Part shown: in pieces, positions 11,060 to 23,036 of the stretch
Layout: every line of letters begins with the position of its first letter
How positions within the stretch are numbered: position 1 is the stretch's first letter
Assembly: GCA_037127255.1 (NCBI GenBank)
Contig: JBANSL010000010.1
Coordinates: forward strand, 26,554,620 to 26,618,619
DNA from: Persicaria tinctoria
Lineage: Eukaryota > Streptophyta > Magnoliopsida > Caryophyllales > Polygonaceae
Length of the DNA stretch: 64,000 nucleotides
Direction of reading: 5' to 3'
The notes under the pieces: generated by a model
Told to the model about the DNA's origin: nothing
Database searches by the model: none
Seen by the model: only the letters and a program-made list of their open reading frames with translations
Position numbers and translations under genes: made by a program

Positions 11060-11663
11060 TAAAAGGGGGTGTTACAACTATCTCCTTCGATGATGAAATT
11101 CCTTATACCTTTTTCAAGTACCACATTTAAGCCCATACAAAAAGCAGAAGCTTCCGTTTATAATACTGATCTTGGCGATATCTTAAATTGAAAGATATCA
11201 ATAACCTGAACATTACAATCCCTAATGATTCCTCCGACTCCACATGCGTCGGAACTTTTGACAGAGCCATTTACGTTTAGTTTGTAGATGCATCTAGGTG
11301 GACATTCCCACTTTCCAATTCTTCGATTACTGATTGTTTAGTCTAATTTTCTTTCCTTTTATTTAAGCCTGGTTGCAGGTATGTATATATGTAATTATTT
11401 GATTACTGATTGTTGGAATTGGTTTAATTGTTTTTTTTTTTGTTAAAAATGGTGCTATTTCTCAATTCCCAAATTGCGTTCCAAATGAAATATAGATCTC
11501 GAAAGCGTGGATTATCTTTTATCCCTCCTAGGTTGTCTATAAAATTTTGTGAGTGAGATGATGATAAGATGTATTTGTTTGTCATTGATTCATCACACTG
11601 ACGAATCAATGCCCTTGTTATTAGGCAGTTGAAAAATAGGTGTTGGTAGATCCTCATCATCAT
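11060..11663 (-). pseudogene. LINE fragment: zinc-finger RVT and RNase H-like domains
   Basis: On the - strand, 11663-11424 reads HLFFNC followed by IWNAIWELRNSTIFN, the zf-RVT region of plant LINE polyproteins. About 11310-11080 reads CIYKLNVNGSVKSSDACGVG, GIIRDC, an EASAFCMGL segment and FIIEGDS, the RNase H-like RVT_3 domain that follows it. An in-frame TAA and a shift between the two parts show that it is dead. Reverse transcriptase itself is missing. Confidence 0.7.
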
Positions 11664-12500
11664 AATTGCGTAAACAACATTGGGAGATGTCCCTCTATTT
11701 ACATATTTGTTCAGTCTAACCTCTATTTACATATTTGCGTAAACAACATTCTTTGTTCTAGGTGCACGGTAGGCTAAGGATCCAGATCCAGGAGTAATTA
11801 TTGCCGTTATACGGAGTGTGGTTTATTAATTTGTATGTAGATTTTGTCGTAAATGATCCATTGGTATTTAGTTTCCATATTAGTCTATGTTGGCGTGTCT
11901 CACTCCAGGATCCGAATTTGTAAAAATTTTTGAACTATTTCTCTCAGGAATAATTGTTGCATTATGTTTACATTCCAATTTTTCTGGTTGTCTAGGCAGT
12001 GGCGGATCCTGAAGCGTTTAGTTGAGGGGGCGAAAAATTGATCGATAATTTTTTTCCGAAAAAATCATCAATATTTGAAGTTTTCGGGTTTAATTATCGT
12101 ATTAAGTTATGGAGTTTAACAAATGATGATTGATGACTATGATAGAAGTGTATTAATTTGGTAAATGATGTGAAAAATAATTTATATCGCTTCAGTTTTG
12201 AAACGTTTATAACTTTTTACTCAGTTATCGGATTTGAGCTTATAATATATCAAATCGAAGCTATCGACGAGAGGAATATGTATATTAAATTATATTTTTG
12301 ATTGGGGGGGGGGGGGGGGAGAGACTGCCACCCCCGACCCTTTAAAGGTTGGTCAACCACTCGTAGGTCGGAGTCATGGTTTTCCTTAAAACAGTCTGTA
12401 CCAAACATTTATTGATTCGCATTCCCAATAATCCAGTGTATGTGTGTAACCCTTGGTGGAACCTGACGCGTTCATGATATTTCACCTATACTTATTACCT
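11664..12500. other. Non-coding repeat-like sequence with G16 tract
   Basis: No gene. Near 11995 the sequence CAGTGGCGGATCC begins a block that ends in a run of about 16 G (12304-12319) followed by GAGAGACTGCCACC. CAGTGGCGGATCC is a common start of dispersed plant repeats, but I could not define the ends. Confidence 0.35.
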
Positions 12501-13028
12501 CATTATAACGATAAAATGTCTTAAAATACTTGCAAGTCTTAGCCGAGAGGGGTGATGATCAGATTATATACTTGTTAGTCCAAGCGATGGGTGTGATAGG
12601 TTTGGCTCGCGATGAGTTAATTTATTTTTCAATCGTCATCTTGAGAGGAAGTCAGGTGAGGTTCTTATTCCAAGAATGTTCTTCTCCGATCAAAGACCTT
12701 AAGAACTCGACTCCGGCGGTTTTAGGTCGGGGAGACAATAAGAGCTCTTCTTCTTTCTTGAATCTGGATCCATTTCTTGGAGGCTAGAGGGGGGTATTTA
12801 TAGTGAGGTCAAGCGAGCAGCTTGCTGGTGACATCGTGGATAAACAGCGGACACGTGTAACGCGTGTTTTCATGCTTAGGGTACCATGAGTTACACGTGG
12901 CGCTGTTAGGGGAGAGGTGCTTAACCAACGAGCTGCTCGTTTGGGCCCTGAAGGGCCACGAGGTATTTGTGGGACCTGTCCTGGCTTCCATGCATGCCTA
13001 TGCTAAGATCTTAGCCGTGAGGTAATAT
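12500..13028. other. LTR-like sequence interrupted by CACTA-1
   Basis: A GC-balanced stretch with a GGTATTTATAGTG TATA-like site (about 12794) and a pair of inverted G-box motifs, ACACGTGTAAC (about 12852) and GTTACACGTGG (about 12890). It appears to continue at 14989-15115 after the CACTA-1 insertion. Composition and motifs fit an LTR or promoter region, but no PBS, PPT or second copy was found. Confidence 0.25.
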
Positions 13029-14988
13029 CACTACTAGAAACACAGCCAGTAGCAACGGTTATTTTCAATGGAAGCTCCAACAATTTTCACTCTCTAATTG
13101 GAATTTCCATCTGAAACCACCTGGTTGGAAAAAAGGGCGTTGGAATCAATTCCAACCTTTACTTTATGATGGAATTTCCAACGTTATGTAGTGATGGGAA
13201 ATTACCAACGGCGGAAATGGATGGAATATATAATCCATTTAACTGGTTGCTTTTTCCATTTTCCAACCGTGTATCCATTGGAATTTCCAACAATATCTGC
13301 TAATTGAAATTTCCAACAATATCTACTATTGGAATTAGTTTTCAACCGGTTGCCATTAACCAATTCCCGGTTGCTAGTTCGAACTTCCAACACTTTGCCT
13401 ATTGGAATTTCCAACTATATGTAATGTTGGAAACAATATTTATTGTTGGAAATACTTTTCATCGTCGGCAAAATAGTGGCAATATAATCAAATGAAATCG
13501 ACAATATCAACCAAAATTAACAAATAATTGAATCTAAAAATATCATACCACATTCACCTATAAAAAAATTTAAATTGTATTATCATTAATTATGAAATGA
13601 AAAAGCATATACAGTTTGAATATAATATAAATATTAGAGTAACTGTGTAGGATTCGATAACAAAATTAAACATTAAATATAATTTTATAAGATGCTTGAT
13701 AATCCTGACAATCATTAAAACAACTGTTGAATGAATTTGCATTACAAGTATAGGATCCCCAAGTAACCATCACCCACCACCGCCTCCGCGCGCTACACCT
13801 CCCCGCATATGGGGATGACGACCTCCTCGCCGCGAGATCCCCACCGAACTCGTGAAGCAACTTCTCAAAATCATCCATGAAGTCCTCCTTCTACTGAGAG
13901 ACCGTCGAGGAACTTATCATCCATGTCAACGTACGACCTCTACCCCATCTAGCTTCCAAGAGATCAAGAAGATCGGCGTCAATCTCCCTCATTTCCGTAA
14001 GTCCTAGTTCGACTTCCTCTCCGGCCTGCTCTACGAGGGCCTCTACCTTTCATCGGGATCCTCCTCTCCCGCCGCTGACACCTCTACAATAACACCCTGG
14101 TATCAAGGAAGATGAAGAAGCTCGAGAAGCACGCCTGCGACGCCGTTTATTGAGGGGTAGATACATGCTCACTTGTACACTCATTTGCTCTCTCAACTTG
14201 CCGGCCATAGAAGATGATAGACCCATTTAAATCGTACATATGATGACTGCTTTTCATCTTGGCGGTTAACAAATGAGAGATTGAAAAACAGATGACATAT
14301 ATATTGAGAGACTGGAGAAGAGAGTCAAGCGGTTAACTAGAGCCGTTCATTTTTTTCCACTAAGTCACCCACTAATTAAGGACGTGGTTGATCAGTTGTG
14401 AATTGTGATCCTTTCATTTCAATTGAACTGAAATTCTTTTCTTTCTTTTTCCTTTTTTAAATTATTTGTTTTTTCAATCTAACTAATTATAAAATCTCCC
14501 ACATATATATTTTCCTTTTTTGTAGGTTATAATTAACGATAAGATCAATCTTTACCAATGGATGGGTAGTTAGTGAATCTTCCAATATTTTCAAGATTTA
14601 GATTTTTTTTTAAAAAGAAGATTTTTTTCCATTTTGTAAATAAATTTATAATTATCTTTAACCGGCTGATGCAAAAATTTGATAAAGAATTAATTTCTAT
14701 TCATTTTGTAAATAATGTTTCCAACGAAAGTTAGTGATGGAATGTATTTTTAATCTATATTTCCAACAATTTAAGTTATTGGAATTTATTTCCAACAATT
14801 TTAAATGTTGGAATGACTTTGGAAAACTATTTCCAACAACTTTCGATCGTGGGAAAATACCACTTATTCCTTTCCAACAACACATACCTTTGGAATTTTT
14901 TTTCCATTATATTTTAGTGTTGGAATTTCATCCATTGAATAATTTTGTTGGAACTCTCTTGTTGGAATTGAATGTGTTTCCAGTAGTG
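13029..14988. mobile_element. CACTA-1, non-autonomous CACTA/EnSpm element
   Basis: Starts CACTACTAGAAACACA and ends GTGTTTCCAGTAGTG, perfect CACTA-type termini, with the 3-bp TSD TAT on both sides (13026-13028 and 14989-14991). The first 470 and last 280 bases are filled with TTCCAAC/GTTGGAA motifs in both orientations, the expected subterminal binding sites. It has no transposase. At 13760-14160 it carries a GC-rich gene fragment. Confidence 0.85.
13760..14160 (+). pseudogene. Captured host-gene fragment inside CACTA-1
   Basis: GC-rich sequence with decayed coding potential on the + strand. One frame reads EIPTELVKQLLKIIHEVLLL, then SFQEIKKIGVNLPHFRKS, a stop, then FDFLSGLLYEGLYLSSG; a shifted frame continues KMKKLEKHACDAVY. 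Base composition and codon-like periodicity contrast with the AT-rich element around it, which suggests transduplication of a cellular exon. I do not recognise the parent gene. Confidence 0.5.
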
Positions 14989-15445
14989 TATGAACCGAGG
15001 ACTCTTGGGGTGTTGAGTTTGGCCATGGTTTGACCGGGTACTCTACTCGCGATGAATCTTGCAGTGAGACTAGATATCTTTTGCGTTGGGTGGCCTATTT
15101 ATGACGTCATACCCTAGTTAATTAATAGGCCTATTTTCCATGGCATCGTCAAAACCGATCACGAAGATTGAGTAGTCATCCAAATTGCCATTAAGTGCTG
15201 TGTCGGAATCTTTGTAAAATTGATTCATTTTGTAAATATGTTTGAATTGTTTAATGATTTTAACCCATCTGTTATCCACATATGTTAGACCTGTCAAAAC
15301 ACAACTCGTTCCGGTCGATCCGACCGGACCGCTGGGAAATTTTCCGACCCGAACCCAGAAGATTTGACCCATAAAATTTTTCCGACCTGAACCCAAAAAC
15401 TCGGAAATTTTTCGGGTAATCTGGGTTTCGACCCAGTGACCCGAT
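14989..15445. other. Spacer between the two CACTA elements
   Basis: Repeat-like, no gene. The part from 15285 (ACCTGTCAAAACACAACTCG, then repeated GACCCGA/GACCCAG words) continues beyond CACTA-2 at 21960-22010 (GACCCGGTAATTTTGATCCG), so CACTA-2 landed in an older repeat. Confidence 0.5.
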
Positions 15446-16456
15446 CACTACTAGAAAACGCGCTTATACTCTCGAAATTAACCTAGAACATAGCCTCAAT
15501 ATTAGCCTCGAAATTATATTACCTTCGAAAATGCCCTCGAAGTCGACCTCAAAACACATTTTGAGGCGTAGAGGAGGGAGGTTAAATGTGACATCGAATA
15601 ATAACCTCGAAATAAAGTTTTCGGGGGTACGATAGCCTCTAAATATTGCCGAGGGCAATTTCGAGATCATTAGTATTGAATTAATTTGTAACTAAATTCA
15701 ATGCTATTTAGCCTTCAAATTGCTTGCAAATGTAATTGGTAGGTATTTTCGAGGGTACAGATTTCGAGGCTAAAAATAGTATCGATACATAGCATCGAAA
15801 TAATTGAAGGGCAAGTGCGAAAGTACAATAACCTCCAATTTAACCTCTAAAATGTTTTTGGAGGCTAACTTACTCTCGAAACAATAGTCTCAGGTTAATA
15901 TTCGATGCCACATTTAACCTCCCTCTTCTACGCCTCGAAATGTGTCTTGAGGCCGACTTCGAGGGCACGTTCGACAGTAATGTATTTTCGAGGGCGTTCT
16001 ATCAACTAATTTTATAGTCAATTTGAGGTTAAATTTAATATTTTGGTTGCCAAATTTCAGGTTAAGTTTAATAAACATTATAAAATTTGTTGGCAAATTT
16101 GAGGTTAAATTCATTAGCATCTAATGCATTTTTATTTTTCAATTTATGCATGCATAAAACCAAGATTTTACTTTAAATAACAACAATAAATAAAGAAAAC
16201 ATGAAAAGATTGAAAAAACCAATATTTCATAATTAAAACATGCACAAAATGCTAGTTCAACCATATCCACAACCATAAACATGTCCTTGTAGCACAAAAG
16301 GTATTACCTCCAAGTTATAATCCAACTAATTAGATCAACCAATATATATTCCCACCCAACCATCTAAAACAAAAGGTGCAAATCAAGTCCAAAATATTTG
16401 CACACCAATTAGTGTAATGGTTAGTTTTTACACTATATCCACCATACCCATACTAC

Positions 16457-18709
16457 CTAAGAGTTAGAGTTTGCAAGACCGGAAGGAGATGATGAAGCTT
16501 GACCTACTTGAAGGAGACGAATGATGGTGGATTGGAACTCTTGTTGGTTCTTTACAAGTTCAACAACGGTACTTCGTAGCTCTTGTACCTCATCTCGAAT
16601 GCCTTGATCTCGAGCTTGATGATGAACTTGAGAAGGGATAGCACTTACCTTGCCCGTACGAATAAGGCCTTTACCATCTTCTCCTAATCCATAAAGTCTT
16701 CCATTAGATGGTCCACCACATGCTTCAGCCCAAATCTTTTTCTCCTTGTCTCTCTCTCGATGTTCACATTGACCATCTTCTGAACTGGGCTCAGCTTTTT
16801 TCTGAGTAGCAACAAGCTCTTCATATTTCTCCTGGATTTTCAACAAGCAATTAAATGAACAAAGCCAATAAAAACATGTCAAAAGTGCAACAACTTGAAC
16901 TTTTCAGCAACAATTACAGCTGTAAAATAGCTTGTTTCAGTTCAATTTGATCCAGCAAAAGTAGCAACCAACAACTTGTTTAACAACACAAAGAAACAAG
17001 CTATTTACCAACATCAAACAAGCTGTTTTGCAACATTAAAACACTATTTTTCAGCAAGCAACAAGCTGTTTTGCAGCACAAAGCAACAAGTTATTTAATA
17101 GCACAAAGCAACAAGTTGTTTATCAGCACAAAAGCACAAACCAAGCTGTTTATAGCATCCAAATATAAGCTATTTTCAGCAACTTCACTTTAACATCATC
17201 AACAAGCTGTTTTTCAACAATAATAACAAATTACAATGGGCAAATAGAAGGACACTAACCACAATGGCTTTAGGTCGAGGTCCTGTCCAAACCCCATCTT
17301 TTGAGTACAACCTTTGCACCATTTCAGAAATCTTTGGCCTCTTTCCTTCCTTAACCTCCTAAGAACCACATATATAAAACACGATGTTTAAAAACAAAAT
17401 AAATAAAGCTCAACAAAAGAACTAACATTTAGCAAACACTTGAATTTGTATGTTTTCTATGTTTTTTTTTTGGTTGATATAAGGCAAGGGTGTATGTTTT
17501 TTAAGTGAAAATCAGCAAGTATATGTTTTTTAAGTACACATTTAACAATTCAATCAAATTAAATGAAAGTATATATATTTTAAGTAAAAAATCAGCAAAC
17601 ATAAACAAAACCACACAACTAGAAACCCTAAACATAAGTAAACTCAGTAGGAAGTTTATAGACTTACAACTACATCAATCCATGTTGTCAACTTTCGAGA
17701 ACCCCCATGATAGACACCGGAATCAATTGCCTTTTGAGAAGCTTTGTTTCGCTTGTTAACAGCAGCTTGGTGGATCATAGCCGGATCAGTTACTCTTTTC
17801 TTTTCAATTCTAGCCCATTGGTCTTTCGTAACGAAGTCGGGAATGGTCTTCCTCTTACGATGCCCCTTGAAGACATTGGCAATGTGATCCGCTGCTTGAT
17901 GGAGGAATGCTTTTTGCATTTGCACATCAAGGACATCCCAATAAAAACGCTTCTACATTAACACAAATCAGTGAAAGAATTACTAATTAAGTTATTGTAA
18001 TCACATTGAAGTACATGTGTTAACAATATAAAGCTTGTAGATAGAATATCACCTTAAACTCTTCAAACCATACTTTTTTCACATCTCCAGGAACTTTGCT
18101 CACGCTTGTCCAATCGCCCTTGTAGTAACCACGAACGATCTCAGTCATCCTCTTGTATGCCGGCTGATAGGGCTCAAAGCAACTGTACAATAAAGAATAA
18201 TATGAAATTAAGAAGAAAAAAAGGCGAATGAAAATATTAAAAAATATCCAATAAAATTGAAAGTACAAATTCAAAACTTACTAAACATCAGGTCCGGAAA
18301 GCCCCACATATTCCTTCTGCTGTTCGCCATCGGGAGGTAGATCACTTGATCTGGCAGCCGGAGTATGGGCAGAGCCGTGATCATCCTCATTCATCGGAGT
18401 ATTAGGCTGCGTGCCATTAGCGGTTGTGCTATTAGGCTGCGTTCCATCCGTGGGTGTGCTATTAGGCTGCGTGCCATCCGTGGGTGTGCTATTAGGCTGC
18501 GTGCCATCCGTGGGTGTGCTATTAGGCTGCGTGTTTTGAGCTGATGTTGTATTAGGATGCTTGCTTATAGCTAGTGTGGCATTAGGTTGTGTGCCAGCGG
18601 CTGTGGAAGTAGGAGCTAGGACAAGAGGGCTAGGTGAGCCACTAGGATTTGTGGAAAACAAATTGCGTTGAAGAACAAGACGTCGTTGTCCTTTTTCACA
18701 AGGCGGCAT
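16457..18709 (-). CDS. TNPA-like (Ptta/En/Spm, Transposase_24) protein, five exons
   Basis: My model joins 18709-18282, 18182-18053, 17952-17668, 17358-17260 and 16831-16457. Every junction is GT-AG and the phases agree, giving 438 residues without a stop. Exon 1 is low-complexity, with near-identical 10-residue repeats (TQPNSTPTDG). Exon 2 reads CFEPYQPAYKRMTEIVRGYY and WTSVSKVPGDVKKVWFEEF; exon 3 KRFYWDVLDVQMQKAFLHQA, then RKTIPDFVTKDQWARIE; exon 5 is a coiled coil (EKYEELVATQKKAE, then EVQELRSTVVELVKNQQEFQ). This is the plant Ptta/En/Spm family, whose En/Spm member TNPA binds subterminal repeats and assists transposition. It lies downstream of TNP2 on the same strand, as in other CACTA elements. 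Exon 1 could begin seven codons earlier at 18730. Confidence 0.75.
18415..18535 (-). repeat. 30-bp coding minisatellite in TNPA-like exon 1
   Basis: Four near-identical 30-bp units (containing GTGTGCTATTAGGCTGCGT) encode TQPNSTPTDG-like decapeptides; flanking copies are more diverged. The unit is a multiple of three, so copy-number changes keep the frame. Confidence 0.85.
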
Positions 18710-19429
18710 AATGTTCCTAATTAAGAACAAGACGTCGTCGTTGTCCTTCTTATCATTCCTCTTTATGTTGATAATAACCTTGAATTTGAAATTATAGTAA
18801 ATACATTACTAGAGCACGCCCATGTATAAATACTTTTATTAAGAAAAACTAATTATAATTGATTGTTTAGTAGCAAGCTCTTCACTTCACACCCTTAATT
18901 AAGGATCCCTAACAAATCATGAAGAGAAGCTTATTCATGTTCACATCATGAAGAGAAACTAATTCTTATCATCCCATGTGTATAAATACTTTTATTAAAA
19001 AAAAAAAACTAATTCTAACCTTAGTAGGAATCTAATTCCAACCAAGCTGAGAATGCAAAAAACAGAAGCTGAGAATCCAAACTCACCTTCGAACAATGGA
19101 AACTCCGAAAATGCAAAAAACAGAAATGCAAAAAACAGAAGCTCAATAGATCTGATGCTAGGTATAAGATCTAGCAAAAACAGAAACTCCACATCGAAAA
19201 TGCAGAAGCTAAATAGAAATGAAAAAACAAAAGCTCAAAGGGAGAGAAATGCAGGCTGCATGCTGAAAAAACAGAAGCTCAAAGGGAGAGAAATGCAGGC
19301 TGAAAAAACAGAAGCTCAAAAAACTGTACAGTAACACATCGAAAATGCAGGTTGAGTACAGAATCACCTAAACACACCGTAACACACCAAAAAACAGTAC
19401 AGTAACACACCAGTAACACACCGAAAATC

Positions 19430-19540
19430 TGAAGCTTGAGTACAGAATCACCGAAAATCTGATGCTTGAGTATAGAATCACCGAAAATTTGATGCTTGAG
19501 TACAGAATCACCGAAAATCTGATGCTTGGCTAGGGATATG
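19430..19540. repeat. Short tandem repeats between the CACTA-2 genes
   Basis: A unit of about 33 bp (CACCGAAAATCTGATGCTTGAG plus GTACAGAAT, so 31-33 bp) recurs four times. It lies in the 5' flank of the TNPA-like gene and downstream of the TNP2 breakpoint, and may be regulatory or a deletion scar. Confidence 0.7.
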
Positions 19541-19697
19541 TAGATTTGGCCCAGGAACCCTAAAAAAATCAAGCAAATCCGAAAATCTTACAATTTTAGA
19601 GTGAGCAAAAGCTTGAATGAGAGAGATATGGGTGATATGTGAAGCGATGGGGGCGGAAATCTTACCAGGAGTCTTCGATTTTGGTCGGATGCCCGCT

Positions 19698-20867
19698 TCA
19701 TCCTGGCCTTTGTCTTCCGCCGCTCTCACTGAGAAGGAAGAGAGAGTGAGATGTGAAATCTGGAAAAGTACTGTCAAAATGCTTCCAAGCCTCTGCGTCA
19801 GAAGGGTGACAAATGAACCCTTCTTCAGTTTCATGCTCAGCATGCCAACGCATGTGTGGGGCGGTGTCCTCCATTGCATATAATCGTTGCAAGCGCGGGA
19901 TCAAGGGCAAATAGCGAAGCACCTTTCGAGGAACGGACCTCCCTTTTGCGGTCATCTTCTGCTTGTACCTGGGACTATTACAGAACTTACAATGTGTGGC
20001 GTTACTATCCTCCTTCCAAAATAACATGCATTCTTCGGCACACATGTGTATCTTCTTCACTGGCAAGCCCAAATCTGCAACCAACTTCCCACTCTCATAG
20101 TAGTTCGTAGGAAGATTATGGTCACGTGGTAAGAGAATACCCACGTCATGCATAAGTCTATCATATCCCGCCTGTGGCAAGTTATAATCGGCCTTGAACG
20201 ATAAAAAATTACTCACTGCAGACAATTGTGTAACATCACAACCATGATAAACAGGTTCTTCTGCCGCCTTCAACACATCAAAAAACCTCTCAGATAAATA
20301 CGAAGTGTTATCATCAATAAAAGCATAATCTGTTGTTTGATGTGGCATGTTCATTTCTTCTGTAAGCCCTATTGTGCTTTCCAACTCCTCTCTCTCGTTG
20401 TTTATATCAATAGAAGGATCATCTGAAGTGCCAACAGCTGAAGTACCAACATCAAACCACTGAGGAGGAACAAAACTAGGCCCAGCTGCATCAAATACCA
20501 TTCTCTGACAAGGATTCAGATTATCAAATAGACCCATTCCTACTCCAAAGAAGTTCAACTCGTTTATGCTCGACCTAGATTGATCTTCGGTTGGAAGAGT
20601 TGGAATAAATGGTGGTTCTCCATGAGAAATCCACCGATAATAATTATCAACAAAACCTTTTTTAAAAAGATGAAGACGTACCGTTTCAACATCTTTAAAT
20701 TTTGTATTCTTACACTCTGCACAAGGACACATGATCTTCTCATTGTCCATAAATTGGACTTGTGATTTTGCAAAATTGATGAATTCCTCAACTCCATCGA
20801 GAAACAATTCATTCCAACCACCTCCATGTGGCAAATGCCTCATGTACATCCAATCACGGTTACTCAT
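19698..20867 (-). pseudogene. Truncated TNP2-like CACTA transposase
   Basis: Open from MSNRDWMYMRHLPHGGGW for 389 residues. Residues 1-75 match the transposase-associated domain, with CPCAECKN and a YRWISHGE segment. From about residue 215 the TNP2 domain begins (FLSFKADYNLPQAGYDRLM, CAEECMLFWKE, CKFCNSPRYK, PLIPRLQRLY, MRWHAEH). Around residue 370, after TFPDF, similarity ends abruptly and an unrelated tail of about 18 residues follows. Full TNP2-type transposases are roughly 700-1100 residues and carry their catalytic acidic residues beyond this point, so an internal deletion has removed the active domain. Confidence 0.85.
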
Positions 20868-21959
20868 CTACAAGATGAACAAAAAAAAATTAGAGTGTGA
20901 TAAGTACAATAGAACAAAAGATCGGCAGATAGTTAAAAAAAAAAAGTTCTACATTTACCCAGGAAGACACTCTTGTTCGCGCCCTCAAAACGATGATTGG
21001 AGGCTATATTTAGCCTCAAATTTGCCCCCGAAATCATAATATTGTTGCTACTGGGAAAGGATTTATGCACTCGTTTACCCTCGAAATTATAAACTCGATG
21101 GCATATTCGATGTTAATATTTACATAGTATGTGACTCCATTTTCAAGCTATCTCTCTAACGATTTTGAAATCGTATAAATTTTCTTGCTTTTTCACCATG
21201 TAACTTGTATGAAAATAAGAAAATAAATGTCAAAATGATTATACTTACCAGAAATGAAGATCAAATACCACTCTTGATCGAATTTAAGAAAATTTGCAAA
21301 GTGGAAAGTGGATAGGGAATGTGAGAATTGTTGAATGTTGTGGCTCGGAGAAAATGCAAAGTGGAAGAGATGAACCTCGTACAATTGGTAAAGTAACATA
21401 GGTAGTTAGGGGCATTTAATGCATTAAATAGGGCAGACAGATTTACCCTCGATCTTGCCCTCGAATAAAATTTAATTTTTCGAGGTTATATACCTAGAAA
21501 TATACCTTCCAATCCATAATTTGAGGTTACTTAGCTACAATGTTAGCACCAAAAAAAATCGTAACTATTTAGGACCGAACATACTCTCGACATTAGCCGC
21601 GAAATATTTATTAAGGTGTTACGCCGTCAATCCTACCCTCCAAAAAATATTCGATCCTATATGCCCTCGAATGTAACCTCCCGTTTACCCTCTAACATCT
21701 TCATAACTAACCTCGCCCGGCCATAGCTTCAAAAATGTGCCCCCGACTTTTATTTTGAGGCTAATATACACTCGTCTACGCCCTCGAAATATACTTTCGT
21801 GGTTATATGGCATGGAAAAATAACCCCGATTTTATTTCAATGGTACTTAGCATCCAATTATTTTTTTGAGACCAAATTCGAGGGTATTGGCTACGATGGT
21901 ACCCTCGAAATAATTGGTAGCCAAAACCTTCGAGGCTATATAGCGTGTTTCTAGTAGTG

Positions 21960-23036
21960 GATTGACCCGGTAATTTTGATCCGATTTACCCGATTGACCC
22001 AGTTGATTTATAATTATATATGATTAAATTTTTTATGGAGATTCCAATTTATTACATTTTATAATTACAACCACTTGATCTTTCATTTTCAAATCAACTT
22101 TTATATTTATTTGTATTGTGTAATACTCCGTCCGATCGATAGTATTTGTTTTTTTTTTATTTTTCAAAACATTTTTTTAAGAAGATAAAAATTCTAAAAA
22201 ATATTGAAATATTAAAAAAATTCTATGTTTATTACTAATTGCATGAAATTATTTTTAAAAATTTATTTAAAATTTTGATATTTGATATATTATTACATTT
22301 TATTAAAAATTATGAGAAATAATAAAATTTAAATATTTTAGATCAGATATAGTATATAATTACAAGCACTAGATGAGTTTGTTAAAAGAATTTAGATTAT
22401 TTTTGTTGATATTTAAGGAAAATTATAAAAAAACTCTTTAAAATAAGAATTTTTAAGAAAATCACCGATAAAATTTATATTAAAAATTTTATACAAATTG
22501 TTTTAATCCATAGTACAGATTACGTACGCAAAGTATATTTATCGATCTTTTTCTCTATAAAATTTATAGCTATACAATATTAAAAATAATTTATATACTG
22601 CACGTATTTTTTTCTTGAATGCCCATGTTAATAAAACTAAAATTGTTCATGAATGACATAATTATAAAATGAAATTAAAAGATTAGCTGTATTTAAATTT
22701 GAATTAATAATTTGATACTCTATGACTTTATGAAATTTATTGAGGCCACATAATTAGTTACATACATAAATGAAGAGAAATAGGTGGGGCGTCCTAACCA
22801 ATAGAAAAAAAGGTTAGAATGTTAAGAGTTGTGCTAAATCTGGATTCGAACCCATGACTTTAAGAAAACATGCATGTCCCGTAGCAATTCAACAACCACC
22901 ACGCCAACAGACACTTGTGTTAATTTTAAAAATATTTTATTATATATACTAAAATTAGTAAAAAAAATGAGGCCCCGTAAAATCGAAGGCCCAGGGCGGT
23001 CGCCCGGTTTGCCCTCCCCCATGGCCGGCCCTGGGT
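21960..23036. mobile_element. AT-rich sequence ending in a hAT-like terminus
   Basis: 21960-22780 is AT-rich without a gene. 22780-23032 ends GGCCGGCCCTG and contains GGCCCCGTAAAATCGAAGGC and CCAGGGCGGTCGCCCGG, the usual right end of CAGGGCCGGC-type plant hAT non-autonomous elements. No matching left end was found, so the limits are uncertain. Confidence 0.4.

Larger units (their letters stand above)
15446..21959 (-). mobile_element. CACTA-2, CACTA/EnSpm element with coding genes
   Basis: Starts CACTACTAGAAAACGCG and ends CGTGTTTCTAGTAGTG, flanked by the TSD GAT (15443-15445 and 21960-21962); total 6514 bp. Both ends are packed with CCTCGAAAT-type words in both orientations (about 15460-15980 and 20990-21950), probable transposase-binding repeats that differ from those of CACTA-1. 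It encodes a truncated TNP2-like transposase and a complete TNPA-like gene, both on the - strand. Loss of the TNP2 catalytic part makes it non-autonomous. Confidence 0.9.

Noticed and set aside
18415..19540. Direct repeats considered as a CRISPR-like array
   Set aside because: The units are contiguous tandem repeats without unique spacers, inside a plant transposon.
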